A stretch of 64,000 nt of DNA from Aphanothece hegewaldii CCALA 016 (GTDB lineage: Bacteria; Cyanobacteriota; Cyanobacteriia; Cyanobacteriales; Microcystaceae): NCBI RefSeq assembly GCF_003007785.1, contig NZ_PXOH01000005.1, positions 186,001 through 250,000 of the forward strand. Reading direction: 5' to 3'. The number at the start of each line of letters is the position of its first letter. The stretch's first letter is position 1. Below are positions 17,748 through 27,041 of the stretch, piece after piece. The notes under the pieces are model-generated. The model was not told the origin of the DNA, searched no databases, and saw only the letters and a program-made list of their open reading frames with translations. The translations under genes were made by a program, and so were the position numbers.

Positions 17748-19541
17748 TTAAAATGGACTAATAATAATGGAAAAAGTAATCCCATGATCTTGTAAAGAAT
17801 TTTTATTTAATTTTACATTAATTAGAGGAATACCCCAATCAATACGAGCTTTAATCAGATCTTTATATTGCCATTGTAAACCTAACCCGGCTGAAGCCAA
17901 AGTTTGTTGATTTGGATTAAGAACACCAAAACTATTCCAAACTCGCCCGACATCAAAAAAAGGAACAATTTGTAAGACATTATCTGAAGAATAAGTGCGA
18001 TAAATAGGGATTCGTAATTCAACAGTTGTATAAAATCCGTTATCTCCTAAAACGTAATTTTGTGGATAACCACGAACACTATTTAAACCACCTAAACCAA
18101 ACTGTTCTATCGGAACTAATGGACTATCAGCTAATTGAATTTCACTATGAATATATAATAAAAAATCTGGAGCTAAAAGACGAACCCATTGAGTTTGTCC
18201 TCGCCATAAAAAATAGTTACTATCAGGTGCATTAGGATTAATTCTAAAATCAAATGGCTCCGTCGTCCCAAAAGCATCTAAACCAAAACTAAACTCAGAA
18301 ACAATTGAAAAAACTTCAAATTTACTTCGACTAATCCATTCTTGAAATAAACGAACTGTAGAAACATTAGTTCGTCCTTGATTATCTGCGCTACCTTCAA
18401 TTAAAGGTTGATCATCTAAAAAACTGGTTTTACTTTTTTGATGATCAAAAGTCAAGCCAAAAGCTAAACTATGTGTTGCAGTTTCTATAATGGGTTGACG
18501 TAGAGAAACCAAATATTTTTGATAATCTGACTCTAAATTCAGTAGATTAAATGGCTCTTCTACTACTCTACTGCCGACATTCCGATAATTAAATTCTAGA
18601 CTTCCATTATAAGCATTAATCGGAATTTTGTAAGAAATATTCCAATCATTACTACCATCAGTATTAAGATACCATCCACTGATTCTATCACCTATACCGA
18701 GTAAATTTCCCTCACTTATTTGGACACCTCGACGAAATTCACCAACACTAGAAGTACGCCCATTATCAAAAATTGCATCTGAAGAAAAGGTTTTAGCAGT
18801 TTCTACAGCAACAGTTAGAATATTATTACCTGGACGTGTTCCTGTTTCTAATTGTGCCGAAATCTTCCGAATAAGCGGATTAAGTTGTAACAGTCGTAAA
18901 GCATCTAATAATCGATTAATATTCAGGGGTTTTCTACTAGCAATCTTCAGACGATCGCGGACATAACTAGGATTTAGCCTACCCTGTACATTCACCTGTA
19001 TATCTTCAAGACTTCCCTCTAATATTGTAATAACAACTATCCCATTTTTAATCGTTTGTGGTGGGATAAAAGCACCACTGGTAATATATCCTTGATCGAC
19101 ATAATACTGAGTAATTTTTGAACGTGCTTGTAGAAGTTCAACAAAAGTAATTAGTCGTTTAGTATAGGGTTTAATAATATGAGCTAATTCTGTATCACTA
19201 AAAGCGGTATTACCTTCAAATTCAAAGTTTTGTACAAAAATTTTGCCTGGAATATCTAAAGATTCTGTTTCAGGCAAAATCGGTATCACAGGAGAGGGTA
19301 AAAGTTCTTCTAGTGGGGGAAGAGGAGAAGGTAAAGGAATAGGTTGTTGTGGTTCTGAGGGTAAGGATGAGTTAATGTTAGTAAATGAGGGAATATCTCG
19401 ATAATCTAAATTTAATGGCTGTTCTAAATTGAATATCAAAGATTGAGCTTGAAGCGGTTTTAAACATAAATTATTAGCCAGCAACAAACTGACAACCCCG
19501 AAAAAAATTGCATAAAATTGTTGCAAAAGCCCAGATGTCAT
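17748..19541 (-). CDS. TpsB / ShlB-FhaC family outer-membrane transporter
   Basis: 597 residues. An N-terminal signal peptide ends near LQAQS (about residue 34). A proline-rich linker follows (about 62-90), then a ShlB-type POTRA domain (FVQNFEFEGNTAFSDTELAH) and a beta-barrel ending in a terminal phenylalanine (IIISPF), as for BAM substrates. RGYPQNYVLGDNG is the conserved barrel-lumen motif VRGY. TpsB proteins export a partner TpsA, but no TpsA-like haemagglutinin is encoded nearby, so the cargo is unknown. It is first in a leftward run with bestrophin and scpA. Confidence 0.87.
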   Translation of the reverse strand: MTSGLLQQFYAIFFGVVSLLLANNLCLKPLQAQSLIFNLEQPLNLDYRDIPSFTNINSSLPSEPQQPIPLPSPLPPLEELLPSPVIPILPETESLDIPGKIFVQNFEFEGNTAFSDTELAHIIKPYTKRLITFVELLQARSKITQYYVDQGYITSGAFIPPQTIKNGIVVITILEGSLEDIQVNVQGRLNPSYVRDRLKIASRKPLNINRLLDALRLLQLNPLIRKISAQLETGTRPGNNILTVAVETAKTFSSDAIFDNGRTSSVGEFRRGVQISEGNLLGIGDRISGWYLNTDGSNDWNISYKIPINAYNGSLEFNYRNVGSRVVEEPFNLLNLESDYQKYLVSLRQPIIETATHSLAFGLTFDHQKSKTSFLDDQPLIEGSADNQGRTNVSTVRLFQEWISRSKFEVFSIVSEFSFGLDAFGTTEPFDFRINPNAPDSNYFLWRGQTQWVRLLAPDFLLYIHSEIQLADSPLVPIEQFGLGGLNSVRGYPQNYVLGDNGFYTTVELRIPIYRTYSSDNVLQIVPFFDVGRVWNSFGVLNPNQQTLASAGLGLQWQYKDLIKARIDWGIPLINVKLNKNSLQDHGITFSIIISPF

Positions 19542-19651
19542 AAATTCATGAAAAGCCAGAAAGACTAAACCTGCTATTGTTTTTCAGTTATTTTAAGCAT
19601 GATTGCTACAAAAACGCAAAATAATTTTGACAATCGGTTATCTAGTATACA

Positions 19652-21001
19652 TTAACCATTTAATAAATGTTCTTGTATAAAATTTGTATAAACATTTCCT
19701 TCTAAAAAAGCAGGAACTTCTAGAATTTTTTGATGAAAGCCAATGGTAGTCGGAACACCAGTAATTGCACATTCTCTTAAAGCACGTTTCATGCGTTTAA
19801 TTGCCGTTTCTCGATCTGGTCCCCAAACAATGAGTTTACCAATCAATGAATCGTAATAAGGCGGAATTTCATAATCTGTATAGACATGAGAATCCATTCT
19901 CACACCAGGGCCACCGGGTGGTAAATAACCGCTAATTTTACCAGGCGAGGGGCGAAAATTATGGTTAGGATCTTCTGCATTAATCCGACATTCGATCGCG
20001 TGTCCTTTAAATTCAACTTGTGATTGTTTTATACTTAGTTTTTCCCCTTGGGCAATGCGAATTTGTTCACTAATTAGGTCTAAACCTGTAATCATCTCAG
20101 TGATAGGATGTTCAACTTGAATGCGGGTATTCATCTCCATAAAATAAAAATTACCCGATTGATCGACTAAAAATTCAACTGTACCCACACCCACATAATT
20201 AATCGATTTAGCCACTCTAACCGCCGCGTCTCCCATTCGTTTACGCAGATGAGGCGTAAGAAAAGGACTAGGGGCTTCTTCGAGTAATTTTTGATGTCGT
20301 CGTTGAATTGAACAGTCTCTCTCTCCCAAATGAATCACATTTCCGTAGCTATCGGCGAGAATTTGAAACTCAATATGACGGGGACGATCAATAAATTTTT
20401 CCATATAAACCCCAGAGTTCCCGAAAGCGGCTTCGGCTTCTCCCTGGGCGGCTTGTAAGAGGTTCGGTAGTTCTTCAGGATGGCGAACTAAGCGCATTCC
20501 TCGTCCTCCTCCCCCCGCAGTTGCTTTAATGAGAACAGGATAACCCATATCAAGAGCGATCGCCTGAGCTTCTTGTTCTGAAGAAATCAAGCCACCACTA
20601 CCCGGAATCGTTGGTATTCCGACTTTTTGCATTGTTTTTTTAGCCGTCGATTTATCTCCCATCGCCTGAATAGCCGACGGACTGGGGCCAATAAAGGTAA
20701 TCTGATGATCCGCGCAGATTTGAGCAAAACGCGCATTTTCTGATAAAAAACCGTAGCCAGGATGAATAGCTGTGGCATTGCGGGTTAAAGCTGCCGAGAG
20801 AATATTAGGAATATTTAAGTAACTTTTGCTACTCGGTGGCGGGCCGATACAAACACTTTCATCGGCTAACTGAACATGAAGGGCATTGCGATCAATGGTT
20901 GAATGAACGGCAACAGTCGATATTCCCAGTTCTTCACAGCTATGTAAAATCCGTAGGGCAATTTCTCCCCGATTAGCAATTAGAATCTTAGAAAATGGCA
21001 T
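19652..21001 (-). CDS. accC: Acetyl-CoA carboxylase biotin carboxylase subunit
   Basis: About 449 residues from ATG 21001 ([17 protein letters not shown]). It carboxylates biotin on the carrier protein AccB for fatty-acid synthesis. The ATP-grasp features are [34 protein letters not shown], and [16 protein letters not shown] with the catalytic residues. An in-frame TTG at 21019 would add six residues and is less likely. No other acc genes adjoin, as is usual in cyanobacteria where the subunits are scattered. Confidence 0.97.
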   Translation of the reverse strand: MPFSKILIANRGEIALRILHSCEELGISTVAVHSTIDRNALHVQLADESVCIGPPPSSKSYLNIPNILSAALTRNATAIHPGYGFLSENARFAQICADHQITFIGPSPSAIQAMGDKSTAKKTMQKVGIPTIPGSGGLISSEQEAQAIALDMGYPVLIKATAGGGGRGMRLVRHPEELPNLLQAAQGEAEAAFGNSGVYMEKFIDRPRHIEFQILADSYGNVIHLGERDCSIQRRHQKLLEEAPSPFLTPHLRKRMGDAAVRVAKSINYVGVGTVEFLVDQSGNFYFMEMNTRIQVEHPITEMITGLDLISEQIRIAQGEKLSIKQSQVEFKGHAIECRINAEDPNHNFRPSPGKISGYLPPGGPGVRMDSHVYTDYEIPPYYDSLIGKLIVWGPDRETAIKRMKRALRECAITGVPTTIGFHQKILEVPAFLEGNVYTNFIQEHLLNG

Positions 21002-21087
21002 CTTGAAGGTTTGAGTCAATTCACAAAGAGCAAAAAATAATTAAAGCACTACATATAAGTAGAATATCCCGTTTTGTCGATCTCATT

Positions 21088-21336
21088 TCATTCATCGGGT
21101 TTCGTTAACTCCGAAGGCGGGCGATCGCTACTCCAAGCCCACCAAGATTGTTCGCATTCACACTGATAAAATTCTTGCCATTTCCGACGAAAATCTTCAC
21201 CCATTACAGGAGAACGCCGATTCATCCAAACTTGTTGAGCCTTAGACGCGGATGCCTGACACCGAGGGCAACAAAATCGGTAAGCATGAATCGCGGTTTG
21301 AGTCCAAGCAGGGGGAGTCGGGCTAAAAGCATCCAT
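21088..21336 (-). CDS. Small zinc-ribbon-like protein, 82 aa
   Basis: 82-residue protein with a CCPRCQ motif near residues 23-28 and a CEC near residues 60-62, giving two cysteine knuckles that could hold one zinc ion. It is rich in tryptophan and charged residues, and ends SDRPPSELTKPDE. I do not know the family name, and no function can be inferred beyond probable metal binding. It is encoded on the minus strand upstream of accC, with 86 bases between. Confidence 0.65.
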   Translation of the reverse strand: MDAFSPTPPAWTQTAIHAYRFCCPRCQASASKAQQVWMNRRSPVMGEDFRRKWQEFYQCECEQSWWAWSSDRPPSELTKPDE

Positions 21337-21516
21337 GTGTCAAATTCCTTAAAGATTATGGTGTCGGAATGTTTTAAGATGGGAATGAAAAAACTAAAAC
21401 TGAACTGAGACTATCTTTTATCCTTTGCTAAAAATTTAGGCATTTTTTCTTAAAGGATAGCCAAACAAGCCCATCGCCTAGTATCATAACCTTTTGCTTA
21501 CTTTTCCGACATAAAA

Positions 21517-23295
21517 ATGCGATCTTCTAATTTCCCTCGTCGAACTAAAATTGTTGCTACCATCGGACCCGCTACCCAAGATAAAGATGTTTTGCGCCAG
21601 TTGATTCAAGCTGGGGCGACCACGTTTCGCCTCAATTTTTCTCATGGAGATCACGAATACCATCTTAACAGTATTCGTCTGATTCGTCAGATTGCTTTTG
21701 AACTTAATCAACCCGTTGGTATTTTACAAGATCTCCAAGGACCAAAAATTCGTCTAGGGAAATATAAATGTCAGACTATTACTCTTAAACCGGGTGATCC
21801 TTATATTTTGACAAGTCGTCGAGACGTGGAATGTAATCAGGAAATTAGTTATGTCAGCTATGAACAACTAGCCGATGAAGTTCCAGAAGGAGCGAGAATT
21901 CTGTTAGATGATGGAAAAGTCGAAATGGAGGTAATTAAGATAGATCGGGAGCAAAAAAACTTACATTGTCGGGTCATTGTTGGTGGCGTTTTATCTAGTA
22001 ATAAAGGTGTCAATTTTCCAGGGGTTTATCTATCAGTAAAAGCCCTGACAGATAAAGATAAAGAAGATTTGTTATTCGGGCTACAACAACAGATCGATTG
22101 GGTAGCGTTGAGTTTTGTTCGTAATCCACAAGATATTTTAGAGATTAAAGATTTAATTGCTCGTGCTGGTAAATCGGTTCCAGTAATTGCCAAAATTGAG
22201 AAGTTTGAAGCCGTTAAAGAAATGGAGGAAATTCTCTCCCTTTGTAACGGTGTGATGGTGGCTAGAGGTGATCTCGGGGTTGAATTACCTGCCGAAGAAG
22301 TTCCCATCTGGCAAAAACGCTTAATTAGTACGGCAAATCGTTTGGGAATTCCGATTATTACGGCGACCCAAATGTTAGATAGTATGGCGAATAATCCTCG
22401 TCCGACTCGCGCTGAAGTTTCCGATGTGGCGAATGCGATTCTCGATGGGACTGATGCGGTGATGTTATCCAATGAAACGGCGGTTGGTAAGTATCCCGTA
22501 GAAGCGGTTGCGACGATGGCGAGAATTGCGGAACGGATTGAGCGAGAAGAAATTAATGATCCTTATAAAGAGTCTTCAAAAGGCAGAAAGTCTATTCCAA
22601 ATGCGATTTCTGGTGCTGTAAGCCAAATTGCGGAACAATTGGGGGCAGCATCGATTATGACTTTGACGAAAACGGGTGCAACAGCGCGAAATGTCTCTAA
22701 GTTTCGTCCCAGAACCCCGATTATAGCGGTTACGCCTCATCGAGAAGTAGCGCAGCAGTTACAGTTGGTTTGGGGGGTTAGACCGATGATTATGTTGGAT
22801 TTGGCGACAATTAGTCAAACTTTTCAAGCGGCAATGAATTTAGCCCAAGAGGATCAGCTTTTATATGATGGGGATCTGGTGGTGATGACGGCGGGAACCC
22901 TTCAAGGTGTGGCGGGATCAACGGATTTAGTGAAAGTAGAGGTAGTTAAGTCGATTTTGGGTCGCGGGACGTGTGCTGTACAAGGTGCGGCGAGTGGACG
23001 TGCGAGAGTGGCGAAAAGTGCTAGAGAAATCGGTGATTTTAATCGGGGTGAAATTTTGGTTGTTCCATCGACTAACGCAAATTTTCTCGAAATGATGCGA
23101 AAAGCCTCCGCAATTATTACGGAGGATGCTAGTTCAGGCAATCACGCGGCTGTTATTGGGCAAAAGTTGGGTATACCTGTGATTGTTGGGTTTAAAAATG
23201 CGACTCAAATTATTCGAGATGGAACGTTTTTGTCTTTGGATGCTCAAAGAGGTACGGTTTATTCGGGTGCTTTGATTAGTAGTGGGGATCAGTAG
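21517..23295 (+). CDS. pyk: Pyruvate kinase with C-terminal PEP-utiliser domain
   Basis: 592-residue long-form pyruvate kinase. The barrel contains RRTKIVATIGPAT, VLDLQGPKIR-type ILQDLQGPKIRLG, and the signature VPVIAKIEKFEAV with catalytic lysine. The extra C-terminal domain (about 480-592) resembles the phosphohistidine mobile domain of PEP synthase/PPDK: AIITEDASSGNHAAVIGQK then IPVIVGF. This extension is known from Bacillus and cyanobacterial pyruvate kinases. It is convergent with the TPR gene of the PAP-like cluster, with seven bases between stops. Confidence 0.96.
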   Translation: MRSSNFPRRTKIVATIGPATQDKDVLRQLIQAGATTFRLNFSHGDHEYHLNSIRLIRQIAFELNQPVGILQDLQGPKIRLGKYKCQTITLKPGDPYILTSRRDVECNQEISYVSYEQLADEVPEGARILLDDGKVEMEVIKIDREQKNLHCRVIVGGVLSSNKGVNFPGVYLSVKALTDKDKEDLLFGLQQQIDWVALSFVRNPQDILEIKDLIARAGKSVPVIAKIEKFEAVKEMEEILSLCNGVMVARGDLGVELPAEEVPIWQKRLISTANRLGIPIITATQMLDSMANNPRPTRAEVSDVANAILDGTDAVMLSNETAVGKYPVEAVATMARIAERIEREEINDPYKESSKGRKSIPNAISGAVSQIAEQLGAASIMTLTKTGATARNVSKFRPRTPIIAVTPHREVAQQLQLVWGVRPMIMLDLATISQTFQAAMNLAQEDQLLYDGDLVVMTAGTLQGVAGSTDLVKVEVVKSILGRGTCAVQGAASGRARVAKSAREIGDFNRGEILVVPSTNANFLEMMRKASAIITEDASSGNHAAVIGQKLGIPVIVGFKNATQIIRDGTFLSLDAQRGTVYSGALISSGDQ

Positions 23296-23302
23296 CACGA
23301 TT

Positions 23303-24112
23303 TTAATTTACGTCAAACAAATGATTTGCCGTAATGGGTTCAAAGGTTTCTTGGGTGATCACGGCTTCGATGTCGCTGATGCCATCACACAACTTTTTGC
23401 TTAGGCTTCTGGTTGTTTTATAGCTGTCTAAATCGCCAATTTCAAAGTAATATTTAGCCGCATAACGTAAGTCGGAAACAGCCGCTCGATATTGACATAG
23501 ATTGGCGTTGAGTAGTCCTCGCATATGATAGGCTTTGGCATAATGGGGATTAAGTTGAATGGCGGTGGTGAAATCTGCGATCGCTCCATTTTCATCACCT
23601 AAGCGTTGATGGCTCAATCCTCTTTGATAGTACATTTCATAAGGATGTTGACTATTGAGTAATCCTTGAGTTACGTTTTCAATTTGTTTGAGTTCTTCGA
23701 CTACATGGCTTAATTCTTCTTGTTTAGTGATGAGTTTATTTGTAATTTGATTCAGTTCATTCAAAAGTTGTTGATGTTGTTCTATTTTTTGGTTTTGTCT
23801 CTCAAAATTATTGAGATAATTTTGTTTTTGTAGTTTGATTTGTGTAGCAAAATCTGTCTGAATCAATTGTATTTTTTCGGAGAAAAGTGAAAATTGATTT
23901 TGTTGTTCTTGAATCAGATTTAGTGTTTTTTCCACATTTTGCCCATGATTATTAATCTCATTCATGAGTTGTTTGCGGTTATAAATTTGTAGCATCATTG
24001 CACCTGCTAAGGGAAGGGCTGCCGCCGCCGCAGAATTCGTGACAAGAGCAGCGATCGCGCCTCCAACTGCACAAACAGCAGATACTCCATCTAATTTACC
24101 TTGATTATCCAT
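23303..24112 (-). CDS. Membrane-anchored TPR protein of the PAP-type cluster (Slr0151-like)
   Basis: 269 residues. A hydrophobic N-terminal segment (about 12-45, alanine-rich) is followed by a long coiled coil (about 60-150, many Q/E/K) and two or three TPR motifs (about 158-230), for example YYQRGLSHQRLGDENGAIAD and AYHMRGLLNANL. By order and architecture it corresponds to Synechocystis Slr0151, reported as important for photosystem II assembly and repair. It is last in the leftward cluster, 46 bases after the ferredoxin gene; the kinase gene that I recall following in Synechocystis (slr0152) is absent. Confidence 0.82.
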   Translation of the reverse strand: MDNQGKLDGVSAVCAVGGAIAALVTNSAAAAALPLAGAMMLQIYNRKQLMNEINNHGQNVEKTLNLIQEQQNQFSLFSEKIQLIQTDFATQIKLQKQNYLNNFERQNQKIEQHQQLLNELNQITNKLITKQEELSHVVEELKQIENVTQGLLNSQHPYEMYYQRGLSHQRLGDENGAIADFTTAIQLNPHYAKAYHMRGLLNANLCQYRAAVSDLRYAAKYYFEIGDLDSYKTTRSLSKKLCDGISDIEAVITQETFEPITANHLFDVN

Positions 24113-24158
24113 TGTCTTAAAAATCCTTTGATTGATGACTGTAATTAAACCTTTTTAT

Positions 24159-24482
24159 TTACTCTTCGCCAAACAATTCTTCAACTTGATGGGTAAGAAT
24201 TGTACAATTAGAACGAGGAGAACATGCACATAAAAGTATATACCCTTGGGCTAGTTCATCTGGTCTTAAAAATTCGAGGGCTTTTTCCGTTTGTACAACT
24301 TTCCCTTCGACTACTTTACCTAAACAGTCAAAACAAGCACCCGCCCGACAAGAATAAGGTAGATTTAGGCTAGATTCTTCAGCAATATCAAGAATGTATT
24401 CATCAGCATTAATCTCAAGAGTTTGTTGAATGCCTTTTTTTTCATTGAGCAGAGTTACTGTATAATTTTTTTGACTAATCAT
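24159..24482 (-). CDS. Plant-type [2Fe-2S] ferredoxin of the PAP-type cluster (Slr0150-like)
   Basis: 107-residue soluble electron carrier. The cluster ligands are present as PYSCRAGACFDC (spacing CX4CX2C) and a fourth cysteine in GYILLCACSP. It is shorter and more divergent than photosynthetic PetF: it lacks the usual acidic C-terminal ending and ends VEELFGEE. Its position, after a phycobiliprotein-like gene and before the TPR gene, matches the second ferredoxin of the Synechocystis slr0144-slr0152 cluster. Redox partners are unknown. Confidence 0.88.
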   Translation of the reverse strand: MISQKNYTVTLLNEKKGIQQTLEINADEYILDIAEESSLNLPYSCRAGACFDCLGKVVEGKVVQTEKALEFLRPDELAQGYILLCACSPRSNCTILTHQVEELFGEE

Positions 24483-24498
24483 TGGACAAATCCTCTAA

Positions 24499-24972
24499 CT
24501 AATTGGATGATAAAATTGTGTGTTCAAGCTGAAAAGCTGGATTAATTAACTCGACTTCTTCAGCCGATAAATAAAGCCTAATGACCTCTTGAATTAAAAG
24601 ATAATTAACTTTAGCGTAGGCTTGATATTTAAAAGAGTTAACAATCGTTTTGTACCAAATTAATGTACCTTCTCTAAACCGATCTAATTCATCTAATAAC
24701 ATTGCTGTTGTTGCAAACCGAAGAGAATTAGTCTGATCGCGGCGGCAAGTTTTTGTCATATCATAATCCCCCATGTGATAAAGATCTTCTGTATGGCTAC
24801 GTTTTACGGCTTCCCATTTTTGTAGAATTTCTTCTTCTTGATCCCGAATTTTTTCGTAAGTACTAATCCGTAACTCAACAGAATCTAAATAATCTTTTAA
24901 AAACTTTAACTCAGATTCTGTCGCATAACGTCCATCTGTTTTAATACTTAAACTGGCTAATTGTTTTAACAT
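24499..24972 (-). CDS. Phycobiliprotein-like protein with conserved Cys (Slr0149-like)
   Basis: 157 residues, predicted all-helical. The segment CRRDQTNSLRFATTAMLL aligns with CIRDLDYYLRYATYAML of allophycocyanin subunits, so the bilin-attachment cysteine and the following R-D are conserved. The N-terminal region also follows the globin-like phycobiliprotein pattern (RISTYEKIRDQEEEILQKW). Whether it binds bilin is not known. It lies between two ferredoxin genes, 16 bases before the second, and corresponds by position to slr0149. Confidence 0.8.
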   Translation of the reverse strand: MLKQLASLSIKTDGRYATESELKFLKDYLDSVELRISTYEKIRDQEEEILQKWEAVKRSHTEDLYHMGDYDMTKTCRRDQTNSLRFATTAMLLDELDRFREGTLIWYKTIVNSFKYQAYAKVNYLLIQEVIRLYLSAEEVELINPAFQLEHTILSSN

Positions 24973-24996
24973 AATTCACTTTTAGTTTGTTGATAA

Positions 24997-25491
24997 TTAG
25001 AGTATTATTGACGCATCCGAGGTTTTAGCTAAATAGTCAGAAACCGCTATTTTAGTGTCTTTCAGTTGAGTAATCATTGAGCGAGTAATTAATTTTCCTT
25101 CTTCGACTAAAACCTTACTGGTGATTGGATGAAGGATCGGTTTTTCAGCGCGACGACCAATTAAATCTTCAATATTATCAATTTCATTGAGATACATTCC
25201 CGATGGAATTTCAATGACAACACCTTGACCAATAACTCGCGCTTGACAAGCTAAACGAGAATAATGATTTGCTGTCGTAATAACTTCTAATGTTCTTTGT
25301 TCTCGACGATTAAGAGGTGATAGACTGTCCATGCCATCTTTGATATAAATATGACACGTAGAACACATCCCCCGACCGCCGCATTCTTCGGAAACATTCA
25401 AATCTTTTTTGAGCAAAGCAGCAAGTAAATTATCGTTAGTTTGAAGCGCAATTTCTTGATTTATTGGATCAAGTTTAATCAGTTTAGTCAC
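24997..25491 (-). CDS. [2Fe-2S] ferredoxin-like protein (Slr0148-like)
   Basis: 164 residues. An N-terminal ferredoxin domain carries ECGGRGMCSTCHIYI (CX5CX2C) and a later cysteine in RLACQARVIGQG; this spacing is closer to adrenodoxin/vertebrate-type or other divergent [2Fe-2S] ferredoxins than to PetF. A C-terminal extension of about 60 residues has no recognised domain. The start is GTG at 25491, supported by AGGAG about eight bases upstream. It sits 12 bases after the second V4R gene. Confidence 0.82.
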   Translation of the reverse strand: MTKLIKLDPINQEIALQTNDNLLAALLKKDLNVSEECGGRGMCSTCHIYIKDGMDSLSPLNRREQRTLEVITTANHYSRLACQARVIGQGVVIEIPSGMYLNEIDNIEDLIGRRAEKPILHPITSKVLVEEGKLITRSMITQLKDTKIAVSDYLAKTSDASIIL

Positions 25492-25503
25492 TCCAATATC
25501 TCC

Positions 25504-26172
25504 TTATGTTGTTTGATTTCGGCAAAGTAATTCCATGATTGTTGCATGGTCATGACCTTCTGCCATCCAAGCGGAAATTGTTTTTAAACGGTCTGCAAGA
25601 CCAACAACAAAATAATTACACTCTGCATCTAGTGACTCACAAGCGGTTTGCACGCAATGTAATTCTTGTCCCGTCAGTTGGCTAAAGAAAGCACTTAAAA
25701 GACCTGTTTCTAATGCACCCATTGGTCGTTGATGATGGGGCGCGGCTTCAATAAAGGGAGAATTAACAATTTTGAGGACGATAAACCCCTGATGATAATA
25801 CTTTAAGTCAACATCGAGTACACCCCAACCGTGAGTTTTCCAGCATTCTTTAAAACATTGAAGAAACTCAATCATTTCCATTTGTCCCAAAGGTTTACCG
25901 TAGTATCCTTCTATTTCTTTGGTAAACCGTCGATAGAAACTTTTTCCCCACCAACGACCACAACTAAAAAGGGCAACATTACCACTGAGTCCTAGTTCTT
26001 CTTCAAGTGCAGCAAATAAACCTTGTAAAAGTGTTTCGGGTAAGGCGAGGAGTCGGGAACCGTGACGATTTTCGATTAAACCCAATTCTACATCACCTTG
26101 TACATAGACATCGGGTGCGAAATAATTGCCTTTTACGGGTTGTTTGTCGATTAATTCTGCAATATCAATCAT
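25504..26172 (-). CDS. V4R (4-vinyl reductase) domain protein (Slr0147-like)
   Basis: 222 residues. The V4R domain covers roughly residues 75-205, with the closing motif VQTACESLDAECNYFVVGLA that contains the paired cysteines typical of the family. V4R domains bind small hydrophobic molecules or tetrapyrrole-like ligands (BchJ, XylR). It is the second V4R gene of the cluster. Gap to the next gene is 12 bases. The match to slr0147 is by order and domain; ligand not known. Confidence 0.82.
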   Translation of the reverse strand: MIDIAELIDKQPVKGNYFAPDVYVQGDVELGLIENRHGSRLLALPETLLQGLFAALEEELGLSGNVALFSCGRWWGKSFYRRFTKEIEGYYGKPLGQMEMIEFLQCFKECWKTHGWGVLDVDLKYYHQGFIVLKIVNSPFIEAAPHHQRPMGALETGLLSAFFSQLTGQELHCVQTACESLDAECNYFVVGLADRLKTISAWMAEGHDHATIMELLCRNQTT

Positions 26173-26182
26173 ATGTCTTCTC

Positions 26183-26668
26183 CTAGGTTAAAACTTCGGC
26201 TTTACTGGTATCACTCAAGAGGGTTTGTTGAGCTTGTTGTAAAAAGGGTTTAATGAGTTCATTTTGTCGCGGGGGCAACATTTGTGTAAGTTGGTCGTTT
26301 AATATCTCATAGAGTTTTTGTTCTAGTGTTTGCATTTGATGGGCTGTAACGATGTCAGTCAGCCACTCTAGGAGACGATGTTGTAAAAATTCAGGGTTGT
26401 TGAGCAACATCGCCATTGCACAGTAACGCATGACACAAATCCAATGTTTTAGAGCTTTTCCTAACTGTTGTGTTGATTCTGTGGTGCATTCTACTTCGAG
26501 TTGATTTGCGACAGCCTGAAATATCTCAATTTCTTTATTTCGTAAGGCTTCATAAGTCGCTAAACGTTGACGTAGAATTCCTATATGTTGTCTGAACAGT
26601 AGGATCTCTGATTTTTGTAAATAATGATGTTCAGAGCGATGAAAAAAATCTTCAAAGTCGGTTTGCAT
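26183..26668 (-). CDS. Phycobiliprotein-like protein lacking the bilin Cys (Slr0146-like)
   Basis: 161 residues, helical. The segment ICVMRYCAMAMLLNNPEFLQ aligns with LRYATYAMLAGDPS of allophycocyanin. At the position of the bilin-attachment cysteine there is an alanine (ten residues before the Y of RYCAMAML), so covalent bilin binding at the standard site is unlikely. It follows the small repeat protein by ten bases. Assignment as a phycobiliprotein relative is from this motif and the helical N-terminal pattern; it corresponds to slr0146 by order. Confidence 0.72.
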   Translation of the reverse strand: MQTDFEDFFHRSEHHYLQKSEILLFRQHIGILRQRLATYEALRNKEIEIFQAVANQLEVECTTESTQQLGKALKHWICVMRYCAMAMLLNNPEFLQHRLLEWLTDIVTAHQMQTLEQKLYEILNDQLTQMLPPRQNELIKPFLQQAQQTLLSDTSKAEVLT

Positions 26669-26678
26669 GGTTTTGTCC

Positions 26679-27041
26679 TTAAAATAGTTTAGTTAAGTCG
26701 TTTACTTGCATTTTTCGCGCCGTTTTTGTGGGTTGTTTCGGCATTACTTCCGGTTTGGTTATAGTTAGCTTACTGTCCCACCCATTGCATTTAAGATATT
26801 CTTGAACAGATAAGGTTAAAGGCAATGCTTTTTTAGTTTGGGTCGGTAGGGCTTGATCTAATATTGAGGAACCTTGCCAATTACTGATCTTTAAGAATTC
26901 CTCTACGTTAAGCCATAGTTGTGCAGTCGGATCGATCGCCGGTTGAGGAAAAGGTTTGATTTGATGTGGTTGCCCTCGCCAGTTAGAATCATTGAAAAAG
27001 TCTTCAACGCTGATTTGAGCTAAAACGGTTAGGCTGATCAT
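26679..27041 (-). CDS. Small protein with three VEEFxxxxNW motifs (Slr0145-like)
   Basis: 120 residues, soluble. Three copies of a short motif are visible: SVEDFFNDSNWRG (11-23), NVEEFLKISNWQG (45-57) and SVQEYLKCNGWDS (78-90), joined by proline-rich linkers. It overlaps the upstream V4R gene by four bases (ATGA type), so the two are translationally coupled. By position it corresponds to slr0145. The repeats look like peptide-binding or helix-docking elements, but that is inference. Confidence 0.75.
   Translation of the reverse strand: MISLTVLAQISVEDFFNDSNWRGQPHQIKPFPQPAIDPTAQLWLNVEEFLKISNWQGSSILDQALPTQTKKALPLTLSVQEYLKCNGWDSKLTITKPEVMPKQPTKTARKMQVNDLTKLF

Noticed and set aside
18026..18235. 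69-codon plus-strand frame inside the TpsB gene
   Set aside because: Antisense shadow of the well-supported TpsB reading frame.
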